From the NCBI GenBank assembly GCA_023512835.1, contig CM042084.1, positions 47,725,609 to 47,789,608 of the forward strand: a stretch of DNA of 64,000 bases, given 5' to 3'. Source of the DNA: Taxillus chinensis (Eukaryota > Streptophyta > Magnoliopsida > Santalales > Loranthaceae). Below are positions 24,000 through 35,553 of this stretch, one piece after another. The notes below the pieces were generated by a model. It was not told the origin of the DNA, did no database searches, and saw only the letters and a list, made by a program, of their open reading frames with translations. The stretch's first letter is position 1. Each line of letters starts with the position of its first letter. The position numbers were made by a program, and so were the translations under genes.

Positions 24000-25734
24000 T
24001 GTAAGGACCCGTACCTTGAGTTAGTCACAGTTTTGCCTTCTGAGTAGAGTTTTTTCTAGATTTTGACCTAGTGAATGGACTCCAATGAATTCACGTGCAA
24101 AAGGAAAGATGCTTAGAATGATGTCCTCTATCTACCACGAAGTTTCCAGGCCAAATGGACGTGTATGTGAGGTGCACGTGAAATGGGTCCATTTCACATG
24201 CAAGTGTGGTTGTCTTCTACATGATGCAAGGAGGCTAGGGGTGAAGTTTGAGCGCATTTGGAGTGCATTTGGAGGTGCACGTGAATTGGGGAATTCACGT
24301 TCAAATTGGCGTGCAGCCATATTTTTGCATGGTTCCCTTGGTTTTGACATTCTAATGAACTTTCTCCAAAGGACCATGTTGAAATTCCCGAGTATTTTGG
24401 CCTATATGGGTGCGGAAAGGTGCTAACTTGTGTGATCAAAACTACGTCGTTTTGATCTTTGGGATTCACTTAATCAAAACTACGTCGTTTTGATGTTGTG
24501 TTGTCTATATAAGGAGGAGAAGCCCCTCTGTTTTAGGTTTAGGGTTTGTTGCTCTACCAGCCGTCGTAGAGAGAGAGAGAGAGAGAGGGAAGGAGAGCTC
24601 CTGGTTGCTGCCGGGCGTCTTGCGTGGGTGGTCAGAGTCTCGTGGGTGGACGGCGTTCGGCGTGGGATCAGACTATTGCTGTGTTGTTGCGTCTTACTTG
24701 AGGTAGGGGTTCTGTTCTTCCTAAATCCTCCTCTGTCCTAGGGTTCTAGGGGAGATTATGAATTATGCCTGTTTATATATATATATGTAATCCATATAGG
24801 TGTGATCCCCTATATGGATGTTGGCCTTCAATGGCAGTTTTGATGTATTCTGGTGTTGGATGGTGTGCATATTAAGTGTTTGATAAAATGCCTGTGTGGA
24901 TATGTGTGTGTATAAGCCTAGTATGTGTTTGATTTTATGCCTGATGGGCTGTGTGAACTAAGTGTTTGGTATTATGCCTGTGAGAGTGTGTATGCTACGT
25001 GTTTGGTTTAATGCTTGTGTGACCTTGTATGCTGTGCTTGTGGAACCCGGTGGCTGTGGAAGCCCGGGACTAGAACCGTTAGCCTGTATGGCTAAGTCTA
25101 CATGGCCGTGGATATGTTAGTCCGTGTGGCTAAGCCTAAATGGCCGTGGATATGTTAGCCGGTGTGGCTAAGCCTGAGAGGTCAGTGGATATGTTAGCCG
25201 TGTGACTAAGCCTGAGTGTGTCAGGATATGTTAGCCTATATGGCTAAGCCTGGTATGGTTGTGGATAGGTGGGTGCCATTTGAATGTGGAATACTTGTTT
25301 ACATTTTATTGTCACTACACCGCACCTGTACACTCTCATGTAGACGCTAGGAGCATGGGATGGGTTGGGGAGACATGATCCCTACCGAATGTGGTTGCTC
25401 ACCCCTCCCTCTATGTTGTGTTTTCTTTCGGGAACATACGGGCGTTAGGAGGGACCCCAAGGTGGAAGACCTTATTTACGTTACTATTTACCATTTATGT
25501 TATTTTTATGAGAATTGATGTAACCCCAAGTGGGGATGGATTGAAAAGAGAGGACCGTTGTAATCAAGACTGTTTTGGATTGTGGATTGCTTTATTGAAC
25601 TTTACCGTCTTGAATGTGTTGTGGATGTTTAAAATGTTATGTTCAGGGTTTGCACCCTAACCCCTTTGCCCTCCGTGTGGGTACAAGGGGAGTCACGTAC
25701 CGGTTTCCTCGGGTTGGAAATCCGGGGCGTGACA
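24000..25734 (+). repeat. 5' LTR of G2 (family A)
   Basis: Ends are TGTAAGGACCCGTACC and CCGGGGCGTGACA. Palindromes lie at 24435-24456 and 24473-24494, TATA at 24506, GA run at about 24570-24595 and hairpin at 24790-24819. A subfamily-specific tandem array of GATATGTTAGCC..GTGTGGCTAAGCC units lies at about 25070-25265. Confidence 0.95.
24435..24514 (+). promoter_or_regulatory. LTR promoter module of G2: two ACGT palindromes and TATA box
   Basis: Two ATCAAAAC-N6-GTTTTGAT copies 16 bases apart are followed by TATATAAGG 11 bases later. The 3' LTR repeats this at 31683-31761. Confidence 0.75.
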
Positions 25735-25737
25735 ATA

Positions 25738-25749
25738 TGGTATCAGAGC
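25738..25749 (+). other. Primer-binding site of G2 (initiator-Met tRNA)
   Basis: TGGTATCAGAGC lies three bases after the LTR end, the standard plant initiator-Met primer site. Confidence 0.93.
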
Positions 25750-26144
25750 ATGGTCTAGTTGGCCTAGGGTAGTGGGCGGACCTTGTTATCCTAAGTCCTT
25801 TGGAGGAGCCTGGAGGGACATGCCTGATCAACATGGTCCTCTTTGAGCCTCCAAGGTGTACTTAGGGTAGTCCGGTCTTGTGGTAGGATTTGCATGCATT
25901 GGCATTAGGGCACTAGTTGCATTTCTTTGTGAATGTGTCTTGAGTTGTGGATAAGATCATATGATTAAGTGAAATGTGCAACTCTGATTTGTTTGGCAAT
26001 GTGTACTGAACTGTGCAATGTGATTGATACGATGTATGTGTGCAATGTCATGTGATAGTGGAATTGATCAGTGGGGTAGAGGTAGTGACGCGATAGATTA
26101 TAAATTCGTTTTGACGTTTGTGCTTCTTACTTCGTGTAGTAAGA

Positions 26145-27095
26145 ATGCCGCCGATGAGAGTGACACGTGCGTCCGGGCAATGGGCGATGAGTCATCTGCC
26201 CATGAGGGTCCGGGTGCGGGACCGTCCGTTGGAGGGCATGCGTTATTCGGCACAGCTACAAGAAGGCATCCGGCTGGAGGTACGAGAGCTACGGGAGGGA
26301 CTCCGGCAGGACGTTCGGGAGGAGGTGCGCCGTGAGATGGCAGCACAGCAGGTGGTGCCACCACCACCACCACCAGTAAGAGAGCTGCCTCGTGAGCGTG
26401 AGAGTTCGCTGGGTGGTGTACCGACTCGTGCAGAGGGTGACGTGGTGACACGGTTCCGAAAGGATCAACCTCCGCGATTCAAGGGGGAAGGTGAACCCGT
26501 GGTAGTTGAACGGTGGTTGAGGCAGATAGAGCATGTGTTCTCCTTTCTCCTACCCCGGGAAGAGGATAAGGTGCGACTGGCAATTCGGCAGCTGGAGGGG
26601 GATGCTTTGGAGTGGTGGACGAGTGTCGCGGGAAGCCGTGCGGTGCAACTCATGTTTTGGGAGGAGTTCTTGCAACTCTTCCATGAGGAGTTCTTCCCGG
26701 AATCAGTGAGATGGCAGAAGAGGGAAGAATTCGGCAGCTTCAAGCAAGGATCCAGGACGGTACCTGAGTATGAGCGGGAGTTCCGGAGCTTGAGTAGGTT
26801 TGCTCCTGAGACTCTGGCAAGGGAGGAGCTGAAGGCCCACAAGTTCACCTTGGGTCTCAGGCCAGCCCTTAGGCAGAGGGTGGCAATTCTACACTTGAGG
26901 ACCTATGCTGAGGTTGTGGAGACGGCCCGTATAGCTGAGAGGGAGCTGGATGATGGGAGGCAGACCCATCAGGGTCGCCCGTTGCAGGGTGGGTTGGAGC
27001 GTGATTCCGGGTCTAAGCGGCCCAAGACTGAGGAAAGGGATAGCAGTTCCTTTCGCGGCCAGGGGACAACCATCGGTGCCCCCCGGGAGGTCTAG
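26145..27095 (+). CDS. Gypsy gag, open over the capsid region (G2)
   Basis: The chosen start is the ATG at 26145 (MPPMRVTRASGQW), which matches the position of the ATG in G1. The frame stays open for 316 codons, through a leading coiled-coil-like helix (RLEVRELREGLRQDVREEV), a proline run, RFRKDQPPRFKGEGEP, WLRQIEHVFSFLLPREEDKV, FHEEFFPESVRWQKREEFG and LKAHKFTLGLRPALRQRVAI. This is the retrotransposon gag (capsid) domain of Ty3/gypsy. It stops at 27093-27095, before the zinc knuckle, which lies in another frame. It is the most complete gag in the window; particle formation is inferred from the family. Confidence 0.9.
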   Translation: MPPMRVTRASGQWAMSHLPMRVRVRDRPLEGMRYSAQLQEGIRLEVRELREGLRQDVREEVRREMAAQQVVPPPPPPVRELPRERESSLGGVPTRAEGDVVTRFRKDQPPRFKGEGEPVVVERWLRQIEHVFSFLLPREEDKVRLAIRQLEGDALEWWTSVAGSRAVQLMFWEEFLQLFHEEFFPESVRWQKREEFGSFKQGSRTVPEYEREFRSLSRFAPETLAREELKAHKFTLGLRPALRQRVAILHLRTYAEVVETARIAERELDDGRQTHQGRPLQGGLERDSGSKRPKTEERDSSSFRGQGTTIGAPREV

Positions 27096-27560
27096 CTTTG
27101 GCGGTAGCGAGACAGGAAGGTCCAGCGGGAGGACTCCCCGGCGGTTGTCATTCTTGTGGGGAGCAAGGCCACTTCAAGAGGGAGTGTCCCAAGAAGAACG
27201 GCGATGCAATAGCCGTGGACGAGAAGGCCATTTGAGCCGGGTTTGCCGGAGTAGCAACAAGGGAGTTGGAGGCATGGCATCCAGCATGAGGAGTGACGCC
27301 GGTTTCCGTACACCAGCGAGAGAGACCAGCTCGTCGGTGGCGATGCTAGTCGGGCGGGGATCGAGTCGGACCCGACCCCGGGGGAGGCCGGAGCGGCAAG
27401 AGCCGAAGTCGGAGGCAACCTTAGCGGGAAGCATCCGGTGAGTGAGCCGACCGGTGGCACGGGCCAAGGAAGGGTGTTTGCGCTTGGAGGCGACATACCA
27501 GGAGGAGGCCGAGCTACCACCCCCACCAGGCGAGGGTGGAGCAGACCATCGGTGGTTAGA
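27096..27560 (+). pseudogene. Gypsy nucleocapsid zinc knuckle and gag-pol linker (G2)
   Basis: The zinc knuckle CHSCGEQGHFKREC (C-x2-C-x4-H-x4-C) is coded at about 27146-27187, in a different frame from the capsid region. A second Cys-rich piece follows (about 27205-27250). After that comes a Gly/Arg/Pro-rich linker matching the gag tail of G0 at 33660-33862. At least one frameshift separates it from the capsid frame. Confidence 0.8.
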
Positions 27561-27597
27561 GGTACCCTCTTGATTTCCCATACGTTAGCTTGTTCTT

Positions 27598-30500
27598 TTT
27601 GATACGGGTGCATCGTGTTCCTTGTGCTCGAGCTTCTTATTGATGGCTTGGGGTTAGCTTGTGTGGAGGCCGCGAGGCCCCTAGTTGTGGAGTCTCCGGT
27701 GGGAGGCATGATTGAGGTACGACGTGTGTGTCGTGACTGTGTGTTAACCCTAGGAGAGGTGGAGCTGAGTTTTGACTTGTATGTAATGCCTTTGAGGACG
27801 TTTGACCTGATCTTGGGTATGGATTGGCTTATGGCCTTCCAGGCCAAGATAGATTGTTATCGGCGGCGTGTATCGTTCGTGACACCTGCAGGGACCTCTT
27901 GCACCCTGCAAGGGGAGTGGGACTGTGAGGCAAGTCGGGCCGGACCGGTGTTGGACCAGTGGGGTGCCATTACCCACAAGTTGGCAGCCTTGACCTTTGC
28001 TGAGGTGGGTAAGGTGGAAAAGAGGGTGTGGCCCGCTGTTGTGGACCAATTTCAGGATGTCTTCCCTGACCAGTTGAGGAGTTTACCTCCGCAGAGGAGT
28101 GTGGAGTTCACCATTGAATTGGTGCCGGGAACGGGTCTGATTTCCCAAGTAGCGTATCGTATGGGGCCAGCCGAGCTGAGGGAGCTGTAGAGGCAAATCG
28201 AGGAGTTGGTGGGCGAAGGGTATATCAGACCGAGTACCTCACCTTGGGGTGCTCCGGTGCTCTTTGCTAAGAAGGCTGATGGCACACTTCGTCCCTGCAT
28301 CGACTACAGAAGTCGATCGGTGATTGTGAAGAATAAGTACCCGTTGCCTCGGATAGATGACCTGTTTGACCAATTGAGTGGGGCCCAGGTGGTTTTCCAA
28401 GATAGATTTACGGTCGGGGTATCACCGGCTCGGGGTTAGGGAGGAGGACATCCCTAAGACAGCTTTCGGTGCGGTATGGGCATTATGAGTGGGTAGTGAT
28501 GCCTTTCGGGCTCACTAATGCGCCAGCGGTGTTCATGCATTTGATGAACCAAGTCTTTGCCCCATACTTAGGCTCGTTCGTGGTGGTGTTTATCGACGAT
28601 ATCTTGGTGTATTCCAAGACCGAGAAGGAGCATATGGAGCACTTGGCAACAGTGTTGCAAACCTTAAGGGACCAACAGCTGTTTGCTAAGTTTAGCAAGT
28701 GTGAGTTTTGGCTGCAGGAGGTTCACTTTCTTGGCCACGTGGTGTCAACTGAGGGAGTTAGGGTGGACCCAGCCAAGATTGAGGCTGTGGCATCGTGGGC
28801 GAGGCCAACCAACATTTTTGAGATCCGTAGCTTTCTTGGCTTGGCGGGGTATTATCGCCGTTTTGTAGAGGGGTTCTCCCGTTTGGCGGCTCCTATGACG
28901 GCGTTGACTAGGAAAGGAGTGAAATTCGAGTGGACGGACAAGTGCCAGCAGGCGTTTGAGACTCTCAAAACCCGTTTGACCACTACACCGGTGTTGAGGT
29001 TACCTCGGGAGGATATTCCATATGAGGTATACTGTGATGCGTCCAGGGTTGGTTTGGGGTGTGTGCTTATGCGGGGAGCACGGTGTGGTGGCTTATGGGT
29101 CAAGGCAGTCAAGCCTCATGAGCGAATTATCCTACTCATGACCTTGAGTTAGCGGCCGTCATCTTCGCCCTGAAGAGTTGGCGGCATTACCTCTTGTGGG
29201 AGAAGTTTGTGGTGTTCTCGAGATCACAAGAGCCTTCAGTACATCTTTACCCAGAAGGACTTGAATTTGAGGCAGAGGAGATGGGTGGAGTATTTGCAGA
29301 CCTTTGACTTTACTCTTGCCTATACCCCGGGCAAGGGTAATATTGTGGCTAACGCGTTGAGCAGAAAAGGGAAAGCTGAGGTGGCCGTGAGAGAGTGGAA
29401 GGCGATGGAGCGGTTGGCGATGTTGCGGTGCAGCTTGTTGTTCGTGATGGTGGGACAGATCCCGAGTCCTTTGGTGGTTGTGCCTGAGTTGTACCGGCGC
29501 GTCCGGGAGGAACAATTGGGTGACATTGAGTGTGAGGTTCTCCGTGCCCGTATTGAGGCTGGTGAGCTATCTGAGGACTGGACAGAGGGTCCTGAGCATG
29601 AGTTGTCATTTCAGGGGCGATTGGTAGTGGCTTCTTCCCTCAGGGATGAGGTGATGAGGGAGTTTCACCAGTCTAGAGTTGCTGTGCATCCAGGGGTACG
29701 AAGATGTACCATGTGCTTCGGGGACATTTTTGGTGGCCTGGGATGAAACGCGATGTGGCTGCCTTTGTTTCGCGGTGCCTCACCTGTCGGCGGTGAAGGC
29801 CGAGCATCAGCGGCGGCGGGCATGTTACGACCATTGCCCATAGTGGAGTGGAAGTGGGACCACATAGCGATGGATTTTGTGGATTGGTCTTCCACCCACC
29901 ACAGGAGGAAAGATATGATTTGGGTGATTGTGGATCGACTCACAAAGTCGGCCCATTTCCTGGCTGTTCGCGAGTGGGACTCCATTGGGACCTTGAGTCA
30001 GCTGTACATGAACGAGATTGTGAGACTGCATGGAGTACCATCATCGGTTGTCTCTGACCGGGATTCGAGGTTCACTTCCCATTTTTGGGCAGGTTTGCAG
30101 GAGGCTATGGGGACCAAGCTTCACTTGAGTACAGCCTTTCACCCCGAGACCGACGGCCGGACGGAGAGGACGAATCGGACTTTGGAGGACATGTTACGGG
30201 CCTGTGTGTTAGACTTTGGGGGTTCGTGGGCAACTCACCTTGCTTTGGTGGAGTTTGCCTACAATAACGATTATCGGGCATCCATTGGGATGGCTCCTTT
30301 TGAGGCGTTGTATGGGCGGCCGTGTCGGTCACCTTTGTGTTGGACCGAGGTGGGGGAGACAGCTCTCTTGGGACCACGGTTGGTTCAAGAGGCTACCGAG
30401 AAGGTTAAGTTGATTCGTCGGCGTTTGTTATCGGCTCGAGTCGGCGAAAATCTTATGCGGATCAGCGGCGACGACCTTTGGAGTTTTCTTGTTGGTGATC

Positions 30501-30921
30501 ATGTGTTTCTTCGTGTTTCTCCACGTCGTGGACATCGACGGTTTGGGCGAGGTTCCAAGCTATCTCCGCGGTTTATTGGTCCTTTTGAGATTCCGGATCG
30601 TGTGGGACCGTAGCTACCGGTTAGCGTTACCACCGCTGGTGAGTCGAGTGCACAACGTGTTTCACGTGTCCCGGTTGCAGGAAGTATCACCCTGACCCCA
30701 CTCATGTGATCGATTGGGGGACATTAGACATTGAGGATGACATGTCCGTTGTTGAGGCCCCTATCCGTATCCTAGATCGGCGAGAGAAGCTTTTGCGTGG
30801 TCGTGCTATTCCTTTGGTTCGCGTGCTGTGGTAGCACCGTGGCATTGAGGAAGAGACGTGGGAACGTGAGTCCGTGATGCGTGAGCAGCACCCAGACTTG
30901 TTCGAGGACGAACAATCTTAA
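27598..30921 (+). pseudogene. Gypsy pol: protease, RT, RNase H, integrase, chromodomain-like tail (G2)
   Basis: Protease keeps DTGAS (27601). Frame 27615-28190 carries [20 protein letters not shown] and ends at TAG in a 'REL*RQIEEL' context. RT reads [20 protein letters not shown] and [19 protein letters not shown] (catalytic FIDD intact) with breaks at about 28310, 28390 and 28440-28470. RNase H (28469-29340) has [13 protein letters not shown]. Integrase has HQSRVAVHPG, CLTCR, DRDSRFTSHFWAGLQEAMG and TDGRTERTNRTLEDML. The tail reads VIDWGTLDIEDDMSVVEAP then ILDRREKLLRGRAIPLVRV, W-stop-HRGIEEETWE, and FEDEQS before TAA (30919). Confidence 0.93.
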
Positions 30922-31233
30922 GCGTGGGAGGTGGCTGTTGGCCAAGGGATAGTGATGTGTTTTCTTGTATTAGTTGTGTACGATTTGGTGTTTTGGTATT
31001 GTCTTTTAAAGACATGTGTTCTTATTTGTGATGTGTTTTGAGATGTGTATTCGTAACATGCGAACATGTGTTATATGCATTATTGTGGTTATGGATTATG
31101 GTGGTACCTTGTTATGTCTTTGTTATGTGTTGTGCGCGGTGTATGACCCATTTGGGTGTTGTGGCTCGCCGTGTGGCAAATGGGTAGCTTGTGTTTGTTT
31201 TCCTTATATGTCATTTCTTTTCGAGGACGAAAA

Positions 31234-31251
31234 GTCTTAAGGGGGAGAGGA
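31234..31251 (+). other. Polypurine tract of G2
   Basis: GTCTTAAGGGGGAGAGGA abuts the 3' LTR start at 31252. Confidence 0.9.
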
Positions 31252-31813
31252 TGTAAGGACCCGTACCTTGAGTTAGTCACAGTTTTGCCTTCTGAGTAGA
31301 GTTTTTCTAGATTTTGACCTAGTGAATGGACTCCAATGAATTCACGTGCAAAAGGAAAGATGCTTAGAATGATGTCCTCTATCTACCACGAAGTTTCAGG
31401 CCAAATGGACGTGTATGTGAGGTGCACGTGAAATGGGTCCATTTCACGTGCAAGTGTGGTTGTCTTCTACATGATGCAAGGAGGCTAGGGCGAAGTTTGA
31501 GCGCATTTGGAGTGCATTTGGAGGTGCACGTGAATTGGGGAATTCACGTTCAAATTGGCGTGCGGCCATATTTTTGCATGGTTCCCTTGGTTTTGACATT
31601 CTAATGAACTTTCTCCAAAGGACCATGTTGAAATTCTGAGTATTTTGGCCTATATGGGTGCGGAAAGGTGCTAACTTGTGTGATCAAAACTACGTCGTTT
31701 TGATGCTGGGATTCACTTAATCAAAACTACGTCGTTTTGATGTTGTGTTGTCTATATAAGGAGGAGAAGCCCCTCTTGTTTTAGGTTTAGGGTTTGTTGC
31801 TCCACCAGACGTC

Positions 31814-31849
<36 letters not shown>

Positions 31850-32986
31850 AGGAGAGCTCCTGGTTCTTCGCCGGGCGTCTTGTGTGGGTGGTCGAGTCTC
31901 GTGGGTGGACGGCGTTCGGCGTGGGATCAGACTATTGCTGTGTTGTTGCGTCTTACTTGAGGTAGGGATTCTGTTCTTCCTAAATCCTCCTCTGTCCTAG
32001 GGTTCTAGGGCAGATTATGAATTATGCCTGTTTATATATATATATGTAATCCATATAGGTGTGACCTCCTATATGGATGTTGGCCTTCAATGGCAGTTTT
32101 GATGTATTCTGGTGTTGGATGGTGTGCATATTAAGTGTTTGATAAAATGCCTGTGTGGATATGTGTGTGTATAAGCCTAGTATGTGTTTGATTTTATGCC
32201 TGATGGGTCGTGCGAACTAAGTGTTTGGTATTATGCCTGTGAAAGTGTGTATGCTACGTGTTTGGTTTAATGCTTGTGTGACCTTGTATGATGTGCTTGT
32301 GGAACCCGGGTGGCCGTGGAAGCCCAGGACTGGAAGCTGTTGCTGTATGGCTAAGCTACATGGCTGTGGATATGTTAGTCCGTGTGGCTAAGCCTAAATG
32401 ACCGTGGATATGTTAGCCCGTGTGGCTAAGCCTGAGAGGTTGTGGATATGTTAGCCCGTGTGACTAAGCCTGAGTGGTCAGGATATGTTAGCCTATATGG
32501 CTAAGCCTGTATGGTTGTGGATAGGTGGGTGCCATTTGAATGTGGAATACTTGTTTACATTTTATTGTCACTACACGCACTCGTACACTCTCATGTAGGC
32601 GCTAGGAGCATGGGATGGGTTGGGGAGACATGATCCCTACTGAGTGTGGTTGCTCATCCCTCCCTCTATGTTGTGTTTTCTTTCGGGAACATACGGGCGT
32701 TAGGAGGGACCCCAAGGTGGAAGACCTTATTTACCTTCTTGTTTACCATTTATGTTATTTTTATGAGAATTGATGTAACCCCGGTGGGGATGGATTGAAA
32801 AGAGGATTGTTGTAATCAAGGCTGTTTTGGATTGTGGATTGCTTTATTGAACTTTCTTGTCTTGAATGTGTTGTGGATGTTTAAAATGTTATGTTCAGGG
32901 TTTGCACCCTAACCCCTTTGCCCTCCGTGTGGGTACAAGGGGAGTCACGTACCGGTTTCCTCGGGTTGGAAATCCGGGGCGTGACA
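31252..32986 (+). repeat. 3' LTR of G2 (family A)
   Basis: Partner of 24000-25734 and of equal length. Palindromes lie at 31683-31704 and 31720-31741, TATA at 31753, GA run at about 31815-31848, hairpin at 32049-32078 and GATATGTTAGCC repeats at about 32350-32500. It is followed by ACCTA. Confidence 0.95.
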
Positions 32987-32991
32987 ACCTA

Positions 32992-33862
32992 TCTGCCTCT
33001 GGAGCTCCCTCGACTCAGTTGGTCCCATACGATACGGTACTTGGGAGATTGGGCCAGTCCCGGTACCAACTCAATGGTGAACTCTACACTCCTCTTAGGA
33101 GGTAAACTCCTCAGCGGTCGGGAAAGACATCCCGAAATTGGTCAACAACTACTGGCCACACTCTCTTTTCCACTTTCCCCTCCTCGGCAAAGGTCGGGGC
33201 TGCCAACCTGTGGGTAATGGCACCCTATTGGTCTAACACTTGGCCCAGCCCGACTAGCCTCACGGTCCCACTCCTTTGCAGGGTGCAAGAGGTCCCTGCG
33301 GGTGTAACGAAGGATACACGCCGCCGATAACAGTCTATCTTGGCCTGGAAAGCCATAAGCCAATCCATACCCAAGATCGGGTCAAAAGCACGCAAGGGCA
33401 ATACATGCGGAGTCAAAGCTCGGCTCCACACTTCCTATGGTTAACACACGGTCCACGGCAAACACGCCGCACCTCAATCATACCCCCACTGGAGACTCAA
33501 CAACTGGGGGCTTCGCTATCTCCACACAAGCTAACCCCAAGCTATCTATCACAAGCTCGGCAACAAAAGAACACGATGTACCCGTATCGAAAAGAACGAG
33601 AAGCTAATGTACGGGAGATCAAAAGGTACCTCTAACCACCGATGGTCCTACTCCACCCTCGGCCCGGTGGGGGTGGTAGCTCGGCCTCCTCCTGGTACGT
33701 TGCCTCCAACGCAAACACCCTCCCTGGGCTGTGCCCCTGGTCGACTCACTCCTCTGGGCGCTTCTGCCATGGCTACCTCCGGCTTCGGTCTGGCGACGCT
33801 CTTGCCTCCCCCGAGGTCGGGTCCGGCTAGATCCCGCCTGGCTAGCCTACCACGGGTCGTTA
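32992..33862 (-). pseudogene. Gypsy protease and gag tail (G0)
   Basis: Read leftward, the frame gives [20 protein letters not shown] and RRRVSFVTPAGTSCTLQ (33431-33225), the protease-RT linker also seen in G2. The upstream Pro/Gly/Arg-rich region (33640-33860) matches the G2 linker before DTGAS. At least two frameshifts are present. Homology to gag fades at about 33850-33862, where the TRIM-like piece begins. The capsid, 5' leader, PBS and 5' LTR of G0 are absent. Confidence 0.85.
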
Positions 33863-33864
33863 CA

Positions 33865-34151
33865 ATCCACCCCCATTAGGAGGCCCACATCCCCCGTGGG
33901 ACCATAGCACACCGCTCGGGTCTGGCTGCGATACCACCGAGATAGCCCGGCCCATACCGTCACAAGAATTTTGTCCGCTTTGGCCAACCAGTCTTGGGCC
34001 TCGCCCTCATGGCCTGCTCCGCACGATTTTGTCTTTGGGCCTCGCCCAAAACGCGTCCATGTGAGGTGAGGTATCCGTCCCCTCCTATAAGGCGGACTTT
34101 GTTCTCCTCACCAAGCAATGTGGGACTAACACCCACTCATGAGTCGTTACA
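33865..34151 (-). mobile_element. TRIM-like 287-base piece forming the right end of G0
   Basis: On the minus strand it runs from TGTAACGACTCATGAG (34151) through TAGTCCCACATTGC, CTTATAAGG, a GGGCGAGGCCCAA block, a primer-site-like GGTATCGCAGCC, GTCCCACGGGGGATGTGGG and a purine run GGGGGTGGA. At 33864 TGTAACGACCCG follows, the start of a second copy that breaks off into G0 gag. LTR, PBS, short internal part and PPT in under 300 bases is the TRIM layout; family assignment is from memory. TCTGC follows it at 34152, matching the other end of G0. Confidence 0.55.
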
Positions 34152-34559
34152 TCTGCCCCCGAGGTCAGCTATGTCCACCGGTCCTCACGGATTCGGTCCG
34201 TATCTGCACCCTCCATCTCCCGAGGCTCCCAGCACAGCGTTCGCGCCAACCCATCCGAGGTTACGGGGCCTTCTCGGCCAAGTGTTCCTTCGGCTGATAC
34301 TCTAGCATTCTGCTGTTGATGCCCCCACACCCAACTCTCATTGTTGCTTCTGCTGTTGATGTTGTTGTTGTTGCGGCGATGGGCGATGTCCCTACCTCTC
34401 CCCCGGAAGCACCCTTGCCCCCACTTCCTCAACCACAAGACTACCTCGACCATCTCCCCACCGACACCATAACGAACCTATGGTTCCGTTTCAGCCTCGC
34501 ATACACAGCCACCATCCCCGACAACGACCTCCGAGTGTATTACACTCGCAAAACCAAAA
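34152..34559 (+). pseudogene. PMD/Ulp1-like ORF: linker segment (C1)
   Basis: With G0 removed the frame continues from DPADSSA into PEVSYVHRSSRIRSVSAPS, a Ser/Arg/Pro-rich linker that ends at a TGA near 34318. A second frame reads PTSPPEAPLPPLPQPQDYLD, TNLWFRFSLAYTATIPDNDL and RVYYTRKTK to the solo LTR at 34560. A1 has a similar Pro/Ser-rich linker between its PMD-like and Ulp1-like parts (59560-59900). Confidence 0.55.
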
Positions 34560-35512
34560 TGTCACGCCCCGGATTTCCGACCGGGGGAAACCGGTACGTG
34601 ACTCCCCATTCACCCACACGGAGGGGCAACGGGGTTGGATTCGGATGCCACACAAGCAAGTCTAACAATTACAATAAATCAAACAAGCCACATCTTTATT
34701 TAATTCCAAACATCAAAGGTTCACAAAACAACCATGTTCCTTACTACAATTCAATCCCTTAGTACATTTCCCTCCCTGGGTTACATAAATCATAAAATTA
34801 CATTACTGAAATGAACAATAAAATGGAGATGGTCTTCCACCTTGGTGTATCCACCTAATGCTGTAAGTCCCTAGAAAACAAACAAACACGGTAGGAGGGG
34901 TGGCTTGACCATAGCTCGGTAGGGATCGAGTCTCCCAACCCTTCCCACGCTCCTAGCGGCTACATGCATGTGCACGGGTGTTGTGACGTGGCGATATTAA
35001 GAAAATAAAGCATTCCACACAAACGGGCGTAACCTCAGCCCCAGCCACACTGGCTAACAATCCACATCTCAAGCAAGTAATTTAACTGCCTCTTCAGGCC
35101 ACTGATTTAACCACCTCTCAGGCAAAGTAATTTAACTGCCTCTTTAGGCCACTGGTTTAACCGCCTCTCGGGCAAAGTAATTTAACCGCCTCTTCGGGCC
35201 AAATACCGATCATGCACACAACATACACCACGGTCACTCAAGCATAAAACCAAACACTTGGTGTGCACTCGTTCACAAGTGCACAAACCCGACCATTCGG
35301 GCAATAGAACAAACACCCGACATGTATACATACACCAAATCACAAGTCCAAATACACAGGCATATTATCAAACATGTACTAGGCATATATACACAACAAT
35401 ATTCATACGAGGCATTTCATCGAACATGTAACATGCACTAACCACCCAACAATAAAATCACACCAAAATGCCATTGAAGACAACATCCATATAGGAGATC
35501 ACACCTATATGG

Positions 35513-35553
<41 letters not shown>

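Larger units (their letters stand above)
24000..32986 (+). mobile_element. G2: complete-length Ty3/gypsy Del/Tekay-type element
   Basis: It has 5' LTR 24000-25734, PBS, gag, pol, PPT and 3' LTR 31252-32986. Both LTRs are 1735 bases and differ at a few percent of sites by eye. Flanks are ACCTC (23995-23999) and ACCTA (32987-32991), a 5-base duplication with one later change. It lies in the RT gene of G0, in opposite orientation. It belongs to the G1 family but is a distinct subfamily: the LTR 3' half and the gag start differ. Confidence 0.94.
9865..34151 (-). mobile_element. G0: Ty3/gypsy Del/Tekay-type element with unlike ends, split by G1 and G2
   Basis: On the minus strand the element has a gag tail and protease (33862-32992), RT (23999-23137), RNase H (13697-13473), integrase with a chromodomain-like tail (13472-11826), a PPT and a 3' LTR (11604-9865). 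Its right end is not the partner LTR but a 287-base TRIM-like piece (33865-34151). Even so, both outer flanks carry TCTGC (9860-9864 and 34152-34156), and the host ORF is restored by removing everything between. G1 lies in the RNase H coding region and G2 in the RT coding region. Confidence 0.75.

Noticed and set aside
25643..25834. Cys/Pro-rich short open frames at LTR ends
   Set aside because: The same frame recurs in every LTR copy and is only the conserved LTR 3' end read on the minus strand.
33865..34151. Cassandra-type TRIM with a 5S rRNA-like part
   Set aside because: The tRNA-primer-like and GGGCGAGGCCC blocks are present, but I could not see a 5S A-box/C-box set, so only 'TRIM-like' is claimed.
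34316..34762. A single 147-residue open frame crossing 34560
   Set aside because: Its second half is read into the inserted solo LTR; only the part before 34560 belongs to the C1 ORF.
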